In this document: positions 27,322 through 36,647 of the stretch, piece after piece | Layout: the number at the start of each line of letters is the position of its first letter | Position numbering within the stretch: the first letter of the stretch is position 1 | Assembly: GCA_938091655.1 (NCBI GenBank) | Contig: CALKOA010000035.1 | Location: forward strand, 1-39,858 | Length of the DNA: 39,858 nucleotides | DNA from: an uncultured Balneolaceae bacterium | GTDB taxonomy: Bacteria; Bacteroidota; Rhodothermia; Balneolales; Balneolaceae | Direction: 5' to 3' | Translations under genes and position numbers: made by a program | Notes under the pieces: model-generated | Seen by the model: the letters and a program-made list of their open reading frames with translations, nothing else | The model's database searches: none | Told to the model about the DNA's origin: nothing

Positions 27322-28281
27322 ATGAATCTCGAATCTCAAAAAGATGATACAAATAGAACGACCAAGCACATTTTTCCCCTTGTTTTAGGCCTATTTTTTG
27401 TGAGCTTCTCGCATCTAACTTTTGCTCAATCACCGGTTGCCTCACAAGAGTTTACTGTTGGTGATTATGCCGAGGTGGAAGTGACTACGAGTGGTGGACG
27501 AATCGAAGTGATCGGAAAAAATACGGCTAAAGTCACCGTAAACGCGATTGCTTATGTGAATGGAAGGAGGTCTTCAAATGCAAATTTAGATAACTGGTCT
27601 ATAACCATAGAAGAAATTCAGGGCAAAATAGTAGCAAAAGCTGAAAAAGAAAGTAATATGGGGTGGTTACGAGGTGGAAATAACGTGAGCATTGCTTTCG
27701 AAATTGAAACGCCGGTTAATACAGAGCTCAATGCCAGAACTTCAGGGGGTTCGGTCAGTATTGAAAACTTGTCTGGGAACCAGTATGCTCGTACATCAGG
27801 CGGTAGCATGGAGGCCAACAATATCCAAGGAAATGTTGAGATGCGGACTTCTGGGGGGGCAATACGACTTGAAAATATCGATGGGCAAGCTGAAGTAGCT
27901 ACTAGCGGTGGGTCAATACGTGCTAAAAAGGTAACTCAAGGACTAAAAGCCAGAACCAGTGGCGGCTCATTAAATCTTCAGGAAATATCAGGAAGTTTAG
28001 AGGCCAGAACATCGGGAGGTAGCATAGAAGTACATTTAATTAATCCTATTGAGTACATAGAAGTTTCAACTTCTGGGGGGAATGTAACCGTTGAAGTACC
28101 AGAAAACCTTGGATATGATTTAGCGTTAACCGGGAGTAGAGTTCGAACAGAGTTAAGAAATTTTACCGGGAGCTCTTCTAGAGATTCCATAAATGGAGCA
28201 ATGAATGGGGGTGGGATACCTTTAAAAGCCCGGACCTCTGGGGGCTCTGTCTCGCTTAAGTATTATAAAGCGGCGTCTTAG
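27322..28281 (+). CDS. Exported DUF4097-type beta-strand repeat protein
   Basis: A 319-residue protein with a signal peptide (hydrophobic core IFPLVLGLFFVSFSHLTFA, probable cleavage near residue 35). The mature part is a regular array in which Thr-Ser-Gly-Gly recurs nine times, mostly as ARTSGGS, at about 18-22 residue intervals. Each is followed by a short beta strand (VSIENL, MEANNI, IRLENI, IRAKKV, LNLQEI, IEVHLI). This suggests a right-handed beta-solenoid exposed in the periplasm or on the surface. The family is DUF4097/DUF4098-like, often called putative adhesins; the function is unknown. It is a single gene closed by a terminator. Confidence 0.85.
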   Translation: MNLESQKDDTNRTTKHIFPLVLGLFFVSFSHLTFAQSPVASQEFTVGDYAEVEVTTSGGRIEVIGKNTAKVTVNAIAYVNGRRSSNANLDNWSITIEEIQGKIVAKAEKESNMGWLRGGNNVSIAFEIETPVNTELNARTSGGSVSIENLSGNQYARTSGGSMEANNIQGNVEMRTSGGAIRLENIDGQAEVATSGGSIRAKKVTQGLKARTSGGSLNLQEISGSLEARTSGGSIEVHLINPIEYIEVSTSGGNVTVEVPENLGYDLALTGSRVRTELRNFTGSSSRDSINGAMNGGGIPLKARTSGGSVSLKYYKAAS

Positions 28282-28332
28282 ATAGTTTTTATGGCTTGAG
28301 TTTTATTTTCCGATTAGTTAGTTAATGAATTT

Positions 28333-28360
28333 ACGAGGGAGGAATCCCTCGTTTTTTCTT
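28333..28360 (+). terminator. Rho-independent terminator after the DUF4097 gene
   Basis: A perfect 7-bp GC-rich stem CGAGGGA/TCCCTCG with loop GGAA is followed by TTTTTTCTTT. It lies about 50 bp after the DUF4097 stop and before xseB, so the xseB-dxs-queA unit needs a promoter within the next few tens of bases or arises from readthrough. Confidence 0.92.
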
Positions 28361-28381
28361 TAGAGTAATAGGTGGTATTTT

Positions 28382-28612
28382 GTGTCTATGCAAGAAATGA
28401 ATGTAGAAAATAACACAGAAAGGGAACGACCAAGCTTTGAACAAGCTTTAAGAGAATTAGAACATATAGTTCAAGAGTTGGAAAAAGATGATGTGTCTCT
28501 AGAAAGATCTATTGAACTGTATCAAAAAGGGGTTGAACTCTCAAAAACATGCTCTGATTTATTAGAAAAAGCAGAGTTAAAAATTCAAGAGGTTCAGTCT
28601 AGCTCGAATTAA
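28382..28612 (+). CDS. xseB: Exodeoxyribonuclease VII small subunit
   Basis: XseB is the small subunit of exonuclease VII, which degrades single-stranded DNA into oligonucleotides. The 76-residue helical protein has the family motif FEQALRELEHIVQELEKDDVSLERSIELYQKGVEL. The GTG at 28382 has GGTGG six bases upstream. ATG 28388 or 28397 are equally possible starts and would remove only two or five residues. xseA, the large subunit, is not in this window. It is followed after 15 bases by dxs, a pairing also seen in other bacteria. Confidence 0.92.
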   Translation: MSMQEMNVENNTERERPSFEQALRELEHIVQELEKDDVSLERSIELYQKGVELSKTCSDLLEKAELKIQEVQSSSN

Positions 28613-28627
28613 TTTCTGGGTTAAAGC

Positions 28628-30637
28628 ATGGATTCTATCAAACATACAGTGAATAACGAGTCTTTAGTGTCTGTTCCTATGGCAGGTCCCTTGTTAAGGA
28701 ATATTGAATCGCCTGCGGATTTAAAAAAGCTCTCTTCGGCACAATTGCGAGAAGTTTCAGACGAATTACGCCAATTTATAATCGATATAGTTTCTGTGCA
28801 TGGTGGTCATTTTGGAGCCTCTCTGGGCGTAGTTGAATTAACAGTTGCACTGCATTATGTCTACAATTCACCTCATGATAGTATTATTTGGGATGTTGGA
28901 CACCAAGCTTATGGGCATAAAATTCTAACGGGTAGAAGAGATCAATTTCATACGAACCGTACCTATCAAGGCCTTTCGGGTTTTCCGAAGCGCTCGGAAA
29001 GTGAGCATGATGCATTTGGAGTCGGTCATTCGTCTACTTCCATTTCAGCTGCTCTTGGGATGGCAGTGGCAAACGACCTTGATGGAACAGGTAATAAAGT
29101 TGTCGCTGTTATCGGCGATGGCGCAATGACTGGTGGGCAAGCTTTTGAAGCGCTTAATAACGCTGGGTTCATGAATAAAGATGTGTTAGTTATTCTCAAT
29201 GATAACAATATGTCCATTGATCCCAATGTGGGGGCTTTGAACGAATATTTAGCCGATATAACCAGCAGCAAAACATTTAACAGGGTTCGAGACGAAATTT
29301 ACGATCTGTTAGGACACTTTAAGGCGGCCGGTGATACCATGCGAAAAATAGCTTCTCGCTTAGAGTCGGCCGTTACCGCGGCAGTGACTCCAGGGTCCTT
29401 GTTCCGTTCTTTTGGCTTCAAATATTATGGCCCTATCGATGGTCATGATGTTGATGGTCTTAGAAAAACGCTTGAAGATTTAAAAAATATTAAAGGACCC
29501 AAGCTTCTGCATGTAGTTACTGTAAAGGGGAAAGGTTTTGCACCTGCTGAGAGAGAACAAACTAAGTGGCATGCCCAAAGTTCACCATTCGACAAAATAA
29601 CGGGGAAATCATTAGCTACTCCATCGGTTAAAGCGAAAGCCCCAAAGTATCAAGATGTATTTGGCGAGGCGTTAGTTCAACTAGCTCAAAAAAACGAACA
29701 AATCGTTAGCATGACACCGGCCATGCCTAGTGGTTCTAGTTTGCTGCCTATGATGCACGCTTTCCCAGATCGAGCGTTCGATGTTGGCATAGCGGAACAA
29801 CACGCCGTTACATTTGCGGCGGGTTTAGCAGCACAGGGTAAAAAAGCTTTCTGTGCTATTTATTCTACCTTTTTACAACGTGGTTTTGATCAATTGGTTC
29901 ATGATGTAGCTATTCAAAAACTACCCGTAGTTTTTTGTATTGATCGCGCGGGCGTGGTGGGTGCTGATGGACCTACACATCATGGGGCTTATGACATAAG
30001 TTATTTACGCTCGATTCCGAATTTGATAATTTCTTCGCCATTGAATGAGCAGGACCTCAGAGACATGATGTTTACCGCATCAGAGTATGATGAGGCGGCA
30101 TGGGCTATTCGCTATCCAAGAGGCGCATCAACCGGTATGAGTGTGAGAGAGCATTTTGAGTCAATGCCCATTGGTAAAGGCAAAAAAATTAAGGATGGAG
30201 AGTTTGTTGCTATTGCAACATTTGGCCCCATTGGTAAATATGCCATTGAAGTTTGTGAGGCATACGCTGCCGAGGGGATTTACATTGCGCATTATGATAT
30301 GCGATACGCTAAACCTTTAGATAAACAATTACTCAACGAAATTGCGTTGAAATTTGACCACGTGATTACATTGGAAGATGCGGCAGTGGTAGGTGGGTTT
30401 GGAAGTGCAATCGCTGAATATTATGCGACATTAGACATGGAAACTATAGAGGATACATCGGCCCGAGAAAATAAAAATTATCCACCCAGGCTGCACATCA
30501 TGGGTTTGCCAGATAGAATTATCGAACATGGAACCCAGCGTGAACTACACGATGAAGTGGGCATAGGTCCAGACGGTTTAACGGAAAAAATTGCTTCTAT
30601 ATTTGCGCATCAAAAAGTTTCTGAATATAGCGCTTGA
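28628..30637 (+). CDS. dxs: 1-deoxy-D-xylulose-5-phosphate synthase
   Basis: DXS condenses pyruvate and glyceraldehyde 3-phosphate, the first step of the methylerythritol phosphate pathway, and its product also feeds thiamine and pyridoxal synthesis. The 669-residue protein has the thiamine-diphosphate motif G163-D-G-A continuing to NDNNMS at 191. The segment GGHFGASLGVVELTVALHYV precedes it, and the C-terminal transketolase domain has DVGIAEQHAVTFAAGLA, DRAGVVGADGPTHHG and the EDAAVVGGFGSA segment. It is about 45 residues longer than E. coli Dxs; an ATG at 28679 would shorten the N-terminus by 17. It lies between xseB (15 bases) and queA (15 bases). Confidence 0.96.
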   Translation: MDSIKHTVNNESLVSVPMAGPLLRNIESPADLKKLSSAQLREVSDELRQFIIDIVSVHGGHFGASLGVVELTVALHYVYNSPHDSIIWDVGHQAYGHKILTGRRDQFHTNRTYQGLSGFPKRSESEHDAFGVGHSSTSISAALGMAVANDLDGTGNKVVAVIGDGAMTGGQAFEALNNAGFMNKDVLVILNDNNMSIDPNVGALNEYLADITSSKTFNRVRDEIYDLLGHFKAAGDTMRKIASRLESAVTAAVTPGSLFRSFGFKYYGPIDGHDVDGLRKTLEDLKNIKGPKLLHVVTVKGKGFAPAEREQTKWHAQSSPFDKITGKSLATPSVKAKAPKYQDVFGEALVQLAQKNEQIVSMTPAMPSGSSLLPMMHAFPDRAFDVGIAEQHAVTFAAGLAAQGKKAFCAIYSTFLQRGFDQLVHDVAIQKLPVVFCIDRAGVVGADGPTHHGAYDISYLRSIPNLIISSPLNEQDLRDMMFTASEYDEAAWAIRYPRGASTGMSVREHFESMPIGKGKKIKDGEFVAIATFGPIGKYAIEVCEAYAAEGIYIAHYDMRYAKPLDKQLLNEIALKFDHVITLEDAAVVGGFGSAIAEYYATLDMETIEDTSARENKNYPPRLHIMGLPDRIIEHGTQRELHDEVGIGPDGLTEKIASIFAHQKVSEYSA

Positions 30638-30652
30638 TAAGCAGCTTTTTGT

Positions 30653-31678
30653 ATGAGTTTAGGAATACACGATTTTGATTTCGAGTTACCGGAGCGACTA
30701 ATTGCACAAAATCCCGCTTACCCTAGAGATCACGCCAAATTGTTGGTGTATGACCGTGCAACTCAACGTATTCAAGATCGCTACTTTTACGAGTTAGATA
30801 GCTTGCTAGAGGCGGATACCACACTGGTCTTAAACAATTCACGGGTCGAAAAATGCCGCTTATTGTTTGAAGGTGGAAAAACAGAAATTTTTGTGTTGGA
30901 TACGATAGATCCGCATCACGTTCAGGCAATGGTTAGACCTGGAAAAAAGTTTAAAGTGGGAAAAAGAGTATTGTTGGCACCGGACTTGTATGCCGAGGTG
31001 CTCTCAATAACCGAAGATGGACTTCGGACATTGAAACTTTCACACTCACTAGGCGACGCAGTTTTTGGGCCATTTAAGCATACCCCCTTACCTCCTTATA
31101 TTGCACAAAACGAAGCGTTATCTGAGGAGTATCAAACCATTTATGCCAAAGATGAGGGAAGTAAGGCGGCGCCTACTGCAGGGTTGCACTTTACCCCAGA
31201 ATTAATGCAGCGTATTGCTGATTCGGGTATTTCTGTTGAAGAACTCACGTTACATGTGGGCATGGGTACCTTTGCACCCGTTAAGACCGAGCGAATTCAA
31301 GAGCATATCATGCATGAAGAGAGGTATTTTTTACCTGAAGAGGTCGCTGAGCGATTGAATAATTCACCCCATATTACAGCGGTGGGCACTACCAGTGTTC
31401 GGGTTTTAGAGTCGGTGGTAGCATTAAATATGGATGTTGAATCTGGGGCTATTAGAAAATTTAAAGCGGGAAGCGGTAGCACGGATATATTTATTACTCC
31501 AGGGTTCCATTACCAAGCGGTTGATGCACTAATTACCAATTTTCATCTTCCAAAAAGTACCCTTCTCATGCTGGTAGCTGCCTTCGTGGGCCTGGAAGAA
31601 TTGCATCGCATATATGCTCATGCCATAGCTTCAGAATACAGGTTTTATTCTTTTGGCGATGCAATGTTGTTGAGATAA
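30653..31678 (+). CDS. queA: S-adenosylmethionine:tRNA ribosyltransferase-isomerase
   Basis: QueA transfers and isomerises the ribosyl part of S-adenosylmethionine onto preQ1 at the wobble position of Asp, Asn, His and Tyr tRNAs, forming epoxyqueuosine. The 341-residue protein has the diagnostic segments FDFELPERLIAQNPAYPRDHAKLLV, the SAM-binding region SKAAPTAGLHFTPELM, and TNFHLPKSTLLMLVAAFVG near the C-terminus. The length is typical. It ends the xseB-dxs unit. tRNA-Asp(GTC), a queuosine substrate, lies elsewhere in the window. Confidence 0.96.
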   Translation: MSLGIHDFDFELPERLIAQNPAYPRDHAKLLVYDRATQRIQDRYFYELDSLLEADTTLVLNNSRVEKCRLLFEGGKTEIFVLDTIDPHHVQAMVRPGKKFKVGKRVLLAPDLYAEVLSITEDGLRTLKLSHSLGDAVFGPFKHTPLPPYIAQNEALSEEYQTIYAKDEGSKAAPTAGLHFTPELMQRIADSGISVEELTLHVGMGTFAPVKTERIQEHIMHEERYFLPEEVAERLNNSPHITAVGTTSVRVLESVVALNMDVESGAIRKFKAGSGSTDIFITPGFHYQAVDALITNFHLPKSTLLMLVAAFVGLEELHRIYAHAIASEYRFYSFGDAMLLR

Positions 31679-31877
31679 ATCTACTGACATATGCCCATCT
31701 TCGGCTTTGGGCTGAAATTGAATTAAACCAAGGTTAATTTTTCCGATAAAAAGTTATAAAAGACCGAAAAAACACCATCGAAAATTATTATCTTTAGTTC
31801 TTATTTTAGGTAATCAGATACAAAATTGTTGTAAACCACTTGGTTTTACGTATTAACTGACCATCAGAATTACATAC

Positions 31878-33242
31878 ATGTCAAACGTAGTTACGATAAA
31901 GCGAGGCGTCAATATTGATCTCGTAGGGGAAACCAATCCTGAACTAGGCACCCCTCATTCCATCTCCACTGCAGCTCTTAAACCCTCTGATTTCCAAGGC
32001 GTTCGATTCAAGTTGTCCGTCAAAGAAGGGGATGAGGTAAAAGCGGGCTCGCCTCTTCTTTATAACAAAGATGTTGAGGCAATGAAATTTTGCTCACCCG
32101 TAAGCGGTGAAGTGGTTGCTATCGTTCGAGGTGCCCAACGAAGAATATTAGAAGTACGGGTGTTGGCGGATAAAAAAATCAAGTTTGAACATTTTGGTGC
32201 GGCAGACCCGCATAGCATAGATCGCTATGCTGTCATCGAAAAAATGCTCCAGAGTGGAGTATGGCCTATGCTTAAACAACGCCCGTATAATGTTGCAGCA
32301 AATCCAGAAATAACGCCTAAAGCAATTTTTATTTCTGGTTTTGATACCGCGCCCTTAGCGCCTGATATGGGGATAATTTTAGAGGGCCAGGAAAAAGAGT
32401 TTCAAGCAGGGGTAGATGCTCTAGCAAAATTGACGGATGGTCCGGTGCACTTAGGGCTTAGTGAATCTAAACCAACGGGTAAAACCTTGGCTTCTGTTAG
32501 AGGAGTTAAAGTTACCAAGTACAAAGGGCCGCATCCTGCCGGTTTAGTAGGTGTTCATATACATCATTTAGATCCCATAGATAAAGGTGAGCATGTGTGG
32601 ACGATTGCACCTGAGCATGTAGTCATATTGGGGCGTCTATTTTTGACAGGAACGTATGATGCGCGTACGGTTGTGGCTTTATCTGGCAAGGAAATTAAAG
32701 CGCGACACTATGTCCAAACGGTGGTTGGAGCCTGCGTAAAAGAACTTTTAGAGAACAATTTATCTGATGATGTCCCCGTCCGAATCATTTCAGGAAATGT
32801 GTTAACAGGCACAAAGATAGAAGAAGATGGGTATATGGGATTTTATGAGCGCCAAATAACGGCTATTCGAGAAGGCGTCGAGCCAGAGTTATTTGGTTGG
32901 CTTATTCCCAAGCCAAACAAGTTCAGTATTTCCAGAGCACTCCCTTCGTGGTTTATGCGGCAGGTTGGCCAAGTGAAATATGACTTGGATACAAATAATC
33001 ACGGAGAACTTCGGGCATTTGTGGTAAGTGGTGAATATGAAAAAGTATTTCCTTTTGACATATTTCCAGTACAACTGCTGAAGGCCATCTTGAACGAAGA
33101 TATAGATGCCATGGAGAAATTAGGATTATATGAGCTAGTAGAGGAAGATTTTGCTCTGTGTGAGGTGGTTTGTACCTCAAAAATAAATGTTCAAAATATC
33201 GTGCGTGACGGATTAAATCTGTTACGATCCGAAGTAGGCTAA
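31878..33242 (+). CDS. nqrA: Na+-translocating NADH:quinone reductase subunit A
   Basis: NqrA is the peripheral, cytoplasmic subunit of the sodium-pumping NADH:quinone reductase and contributes to the quinone site. The 454-residue protein starts VVTIKRGVNIDLVG and has the lipoyl/barrel-sandwich-like stretch VRFKLSVKEGDEVKAGSPLLYNKD. Later segments HPAGLVGVHIHHLDPIDKGEHVW and GRLFLTGTYDARTVVALSG are typical. It heads nqrABCDEF-apbE. The 199-bp leader contains a weak hairpin (GTAAACC/GGTTTTAC at 31831-31849) and no classical riboswitch. Confidence 0.96.
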   Translation: MSNVVTIKRGVNIDLVGETNPELGTPHSISTAALKPSDFQGVRFKLSVKEGDEVKAGSPLLYNKDVEAMKFCSPVSGEVVAIVRGAQRRILEVRVLADKKIKFEHFGAADPHSIDRYAVIEKMLQSGVWPMLKQRPYNVAANPEITPKAIFISGFDTAPLAPDMGIILEGQEKEFQAGVDALAKLTDGPVHLGLSESKPTGKTLASVRGVKVTKYKGPHPAGLVGVHIHHLDPIDKGEHVWTIAPEHVVILGRLFLTGTYDARTVVALSGKEIKARHYVQTVVGACVKELLENNLSDDVPVRIISGNVLTGTKIEEDGYMGFYERQITAIREGVEPELFGWLIPKPNKFSISRALPSWFMRQVGQVKYDLDTNNHGELRAFVVSGEYEKVFPFDIFPVQLLKAILNEDIDAMEKLGLYELVEEDFALCEVVCTSKINVQNIVRDGLNLLRSEVG

Positions 33243-33285
33243 ATTAGTACTAGGTTAATTCAAACGATAAACTATTCAATTTCCA

Positions 33286-34479
33286 ATGAAAGCTTTACAC
33301 CAATTCATTGACAGCAATGTTCACCCATTATTTAAAGAGGGATCTAAATTAGAGAAGTACTGGCCGGTTTATGACGGTTTTTACACCTTTTTATTTACAC
33401 CCGGCCACACGGCCGATGGAAAGGCCCATATACGAGATGGGGTAGATTTAAAGCGCACCATGAATACAGTGATTACCGCATTAATACCCACCCTTCTATT
33501 TGGGATGTGGAATGTCGGATATCATCACTTTAATGCAATCGGAATTGACGCAACATTCTTTGAGCAATTTTTATTCGGCGCTATAAAAGTCATACCTATG
33601 GTGGTTGTTTCTTATGCAGTAGGCCTTGGTATAGAGTTTTTGTTTTGTGTTATTAAAGGGCACCAAATTGAAGAGGGATACTTAGTAAGCGGAATGTTGA
33701 TACCGCTTATTATGCCGGTTGATTTACCCCTCTGGATGATGGCCTTGTCCGTAGCCTTTGCGGTAATTATTGGAAAAGAAGTGTTTGGTGGTACTGGGAT
33801 GAATATTTTCAACCCAGCTTTGCTCGCTAGGGCATTTGCCTTTTTTGCTTATCCAACGTACATGTCAGGGGACAAAGTTTGGATTAACACTACGGGTACA
33901 GAAGGAATGATGGCGGTTGATGGTTTTTCAGGCGCCACAGCGCTTGGCGAATACGCTACGACCGGTATCTCTCAGTATAGTGCTCTGGACGCTTTTATTG
34001 GAATTATTCCTGGATCAGTTGGTGAAACATCAGTAATAGCGATTATGCTAGGTGCTGGACTACTGTTATTTACAGGTATCGCTAGTTGGAGAATCATGCT
34101 AAGTGCAGTGGTTGGTGGAGTTGTAATGGGGCTTATTTTCAACGCTGTTGCCCCATTTGCACTTAGTGCTGAACAACAGGCATTTATGGCAGTACCTTTT
34201 TGGCAACAATTAGTGATGGGAGGCTTTGCATTTGGTGTAGTATATATGGCTACAGATCCCGTCTCCGGATCGCAGACCGATACGGGTAAATATGTATATG
34301 GCTTTTTGATAGGGTTTCTATCCATCATGATTCGCGTATTCAATCCCGCATATCCTGAGGGAGTTATGTTGGCGATTTTATTTATGAATACGATGGCTCC
34401 TTTGGTAGACCATTACGTAATCCAAGCCAATATCAAGAAAAGAGAACAAAGATTAGCCCTTAAAACAGCGACGGCATAA
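33286..34479 (+). CDS. nqrB: Na+-translocating NADH:quinone reductase subunit B
   Basis: NqrB is the large integral membrane subunit, with about ten helices, that holds riboflavin and a covalent FMN and forms the sodium path. The 397-residue protein contains DGFSGATALG with the FMN-accepting threonine at residue 218, plus the RnfD/NqrB-type segments GKEVFGGTGMNIFNPALLARAFAFF and MATDPVSGSQTDTGK. Flavinylation would be done by the ApbE encoded at the end of the operon. It begins 43 bases after nqrA and ends 2 bases before nqrC. Confidence 0.96.
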   Translation: MKALHQFIDSNVHPLFKEGSKLEKYWPVYDGFYTFLFTPGHTADGKAHIRDGVDLKRTMNTVITALIPTLLFGMWNVGYHHFNAIGIDATFFEQFLFGAIKVIPMVVVSYAVGLGIEFLFCVIKGHQIEEGYLVSGMLIPLIMPVDLPLWMMALSVAFAVIIGKEVFGGTGMNIFNPALLARAFAFFAYPTYMSGDKVWINTTGTEGMMAVDGFSGATALGEYATTGISQYSALDAFIGIIPGSVGETSVIAIMLGAGLLLFTGIASWRIMLSAVVGGVVMGLIFNAVAPFALSAEQQAFMAVPFWQQLVMGGFAFGVVYMATDPVSGSQTDTGKYVYGFLIGFLSIMIRVFNPAYPEGVMLAILFMNTMAPLVDHYVIQANIKKREQRLALKTATA

Positions 34480-34481
34480 TT

Positions 34482-35204
34482 ATGGATGTAAATAAAAATT
34501 CATACACCTTTCTATTCGCTACGGCCATGGTAGTAGTGGTAGCAGCTTCGTTATCCTTTGCGGCGACCAACTTAAAACCGTTCCAGGATACCAACGTAGA
34601 ACAAGAAAAAATGCAAAGCATTTTGAGTTCTATCCAAATTCAAGTAGAGCGTTCTGAAGCACCGGAAGCATATGGTACATATATTAGAGAGGCGATAGTT
34701 TTGCAAAAAGGAGAAGCCATCGATGGGCAAGATGCTTTTGCAATTGATTTAGCCAAAGAGATTAGAAAATCAGACGAAGAACGTTTGTCTCCTTTATATA
34801 TAGCCGATAAAGAAGGTGAAATCTACTACATTATACCATTGCAGGGTAACGGACTTTGGGGGCCTATATGGGGATATGTTTCTTTAAAGCAAGATATTAA
34901 TACTGTGTATGGAGCAACCTTTGATCATAAAGCTGAAACACCTGGGCTAGGAGCCGAAATCAATACACCTGTATTTGAAGAGCAGTTCAAAGGAAAGCGT
35001 ATGTTAGATTCTAATTTGACCTTTGTTGGTATTGATGTGCGTAAAGGAGATGCTTCTACCGAATATCAGGTAGATGGAATCTCAGGGGGTACCATTACTA
35101 GTGACGGAGTAGAAGCTATGATCCTAGACTGTGTAAAGGAGTATGTTCCTTTTCTTAAAGAGCATAGCGGCAATACAGCCACAGCAGCAATAATCAGTGA
35201 ATAG
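34482..35204 (+). CDS. nqrC: Na+-translocating NADH:quinone reductase subunit C
   Basis: NqrC is a single-span periplasmic subunit carrying the second covalent FMN. The 240-residue protein has one N-terminal membrane helix (about 8-28) and a periplasmic FMN-binding domain with PLQGNGLWGPIWGYVSL, KAETPGLGAEIN and the attachment motif DGISGGTIT. The FMN would be on T204. The motif has SGGT where Vibrio NqrC has SGAT, a conservative change. There is a 90-bp gap before nqrD, the longest inside the operon. Confidence 0.95.
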   Translation: MDVNKNSYTFLFATAMVVVVAASLSFAATNLKPFQDTNVEQEKMQSILSSIQIQVERSEAPEAYGTYIREAIVLQKGEAIDGQDAFAIDLAKEIRKSDEERLSPLYIADKEGEIYYIIPLQGNGLWGPIWGYVSLKQDINTVYGATFDHKAETPGLGAEINTPVFEEQFKGKRMLDSNLTFVGIDVRKGDASTEYQVDGISGGTITSDGVEAMILDCVKEYVPFLKEHSGNTATAAIISE

Positions 35205-35294
35205 CACCATAGCCAGATTAAGTTTATTCTTAAGACAGCCAATAAAACGACCTTATAATTCTGATCTAAACAGCCAATCCTTAATTAACCACTC

Positions 35295-35996
35295 ATGGCC
35301 GACGTATTAGTAAAAAAAGAGGAAGCAAAAGACCTACTGGTCGACAAGCAACCTAAAGAACCTCTTTTTAGTAAAAAAAACAGAAAATTATTAAACGACC
35401 CGCTGAACGATAATAACCCGATCACCGTGCAGGTTTTGGGGATTTGTTCTGCTCTTGCCATAACAGTCAAGTTATATCCCGCATTGGTTATGTCCATTTC
35501 GGTGTTGTTTGTAATGGCTGCGGGGAATGTGATTGTATCGTTAATGAGAAACTTTATCCCTAATCGGATACGGATCATAGTACAGTTAGTTGTAGTTGCA
35601 TCTCTTGTAGCTCTAGTGGATCAAGTACTAAAAGCCTTTGTATATGATGTGTCTAAAGAACTTTCTGTATTTGTAGGTCTTATCATTACCAACTGTATTA
35701 TTATGGGCCGTTTAGAGGCATTTGCCTTAGGTAATACGGTTTGGAAATCCTTCTTAGATGGGATCGGTAATGCGTTTGGCTATGCTTGGATTTTATTAGC
35801 AGTAGCTTTTTTCAGAGAACTTTTAGGCTCAGGAACGTTGTTTGGTTTCCAAATTATACCCGACGCATGGTATTTAGCTAATGGTGGGTTTTATAGTAAT
35901 AATGGATTTATGCTGCTTCCGCCCATGGCGCTTATAACGGTAGGTATCATCATATGGGTACAACGTGCTCGTAACACTAAATTGATAGAGGAGTAA
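35295..35996 (+). CDS. nqrD: Na+-translocating NADH:quinone reductase subunit D
   Basis: NqrD is a six-helix membrane subunit that together with NqrE binds the intramembrane iron centre. The 233-residue protein has the two conserved cysteines in inverted half-repeats, C51 in [12 protein letters not shown] and C134 in [17 protein letters not shown]. Vibrio NqrD is about 210 residues; the extra length here is a polar N-terminal extension of about 25 residues ([20 protein letters not shown]). It precedes nqrE by 5 bases. Confidence 0.96.
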   Translation: MADVLVKKEEAKDLLVDKQPKEPLFSKKNRKLLNDPLNDNNPITVQVLGICSALAITVKLYPALVMSISVLFVMAAGNVIVSLMRNFIPNRIRIIVQLVVVASLVALVDQVLKAFVYDVSKELSVFVGLIITNCIIMGRLEAFALGNTVWKSFLDGIGNAFGYAWILLAVAFFRELLGSGTLFGFQIIPDAWYLANGGFYSNNGFMLLPPMALITVGIIIWVQRARNTKLIEE

Positions 35997-36001
35997 TCAT
36001 T

Positions 36002-36619
36002 ATGCAAGAACTCGTTAATTTATTTGTTAAAGCCATATTTGTTGACAATATGATATTTGCCTACTTCCTAGGCATGTGTTCATATTTAGCCGTATCGAAA
36101 AAAGTTTCTACTGCTGTAGGACTTGGAATAGCTGTAATTTTCGTACTAACGATCACCGTACCGGTAAATTTCTTATTAGAAAATTATATACTTCGCGAGG
36201 GCGCGCTATCTTGGCTAAGCCCAGCATTTGCTGAAGTGGACCTAAGTTTTCTATCCTTTATTTTATTTATTGCGGTAATTGCCTCCATGGTTCAGTTAGT
36301 AGAGATGACGGTAGAAAAGTTTTCTCCAGGTCTATATAATGCATTAGGTATTTTCTTACCACTAATTGCTGTGAACTGCGCTATTCTTGGTGGTTCACTA
36401 TTCATGCAGGAAAGAAACTTTATCGGAATAACCGAAGCTACTGTTTTTGGATTCGGTAGTGGAATAGGTTGGTTTTTAGCTATCGTTGCTATTGCCGCCA
36501 TTCGAGAAAAAATTCAATATTCAAACGTGCCTGCCCCTTTAAAAGGTTTAGGGATTACATTTATTGTAACCGGACTGATGGGGATTGCATTTATGTCCTT
36601 TATGGGTATTAAGTTATAA
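36002..36619 (+). CDS. nqrE: Na+-translocating NADH:quinone reductase subunit E
   Basis: NqrE pairs with NqrD in the membrane with opposite topology. The 205-residue protein has cysteines C26 in [13 protein letters not shown] and C126 in [18 protein letters not shown], the expected iron ligands. About six membrane helices are visible. It matches the normal length for the family (about 200). The gene starts 5 bases after nqrD and ends 28 bases before nqrF. Confidence 0.96.
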   Translation: MQELVNLFVKAIFVDNMIFAYFLGMCSYLAVSKKVSTAVGLGIAVIFVLTITVPVNFLLENYILREGALSWLSPAFAEVDLSFLSFILFIAVIASMVQLVEMTVEKFSPGLYNALGIFLPLIAVNCAILGGSLFMQERNFIGITEATVFGFGSGIGWFLAIVAIAAIREKIQYSNVPAPLKGLGITFIVTGLMGIAFMSFMGIKL

Positions 36620-36647
36620 CACCAAAACGTTTTTATACAATATCATC

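Noticed and set aside
31831-31849. Hairpin GTAAACC/GGTTTTAC before nqrA
   Set aside because: A short stem with a bulge and no T tract; not enough for a terminator or riboswitch call.
36585-36647. Upstream extension of the nqrF frame overlapping nqrE
   Set aside because: It has no NqrF-like sequence; the family's N-terminal membrane helix begins at ATG 36648.
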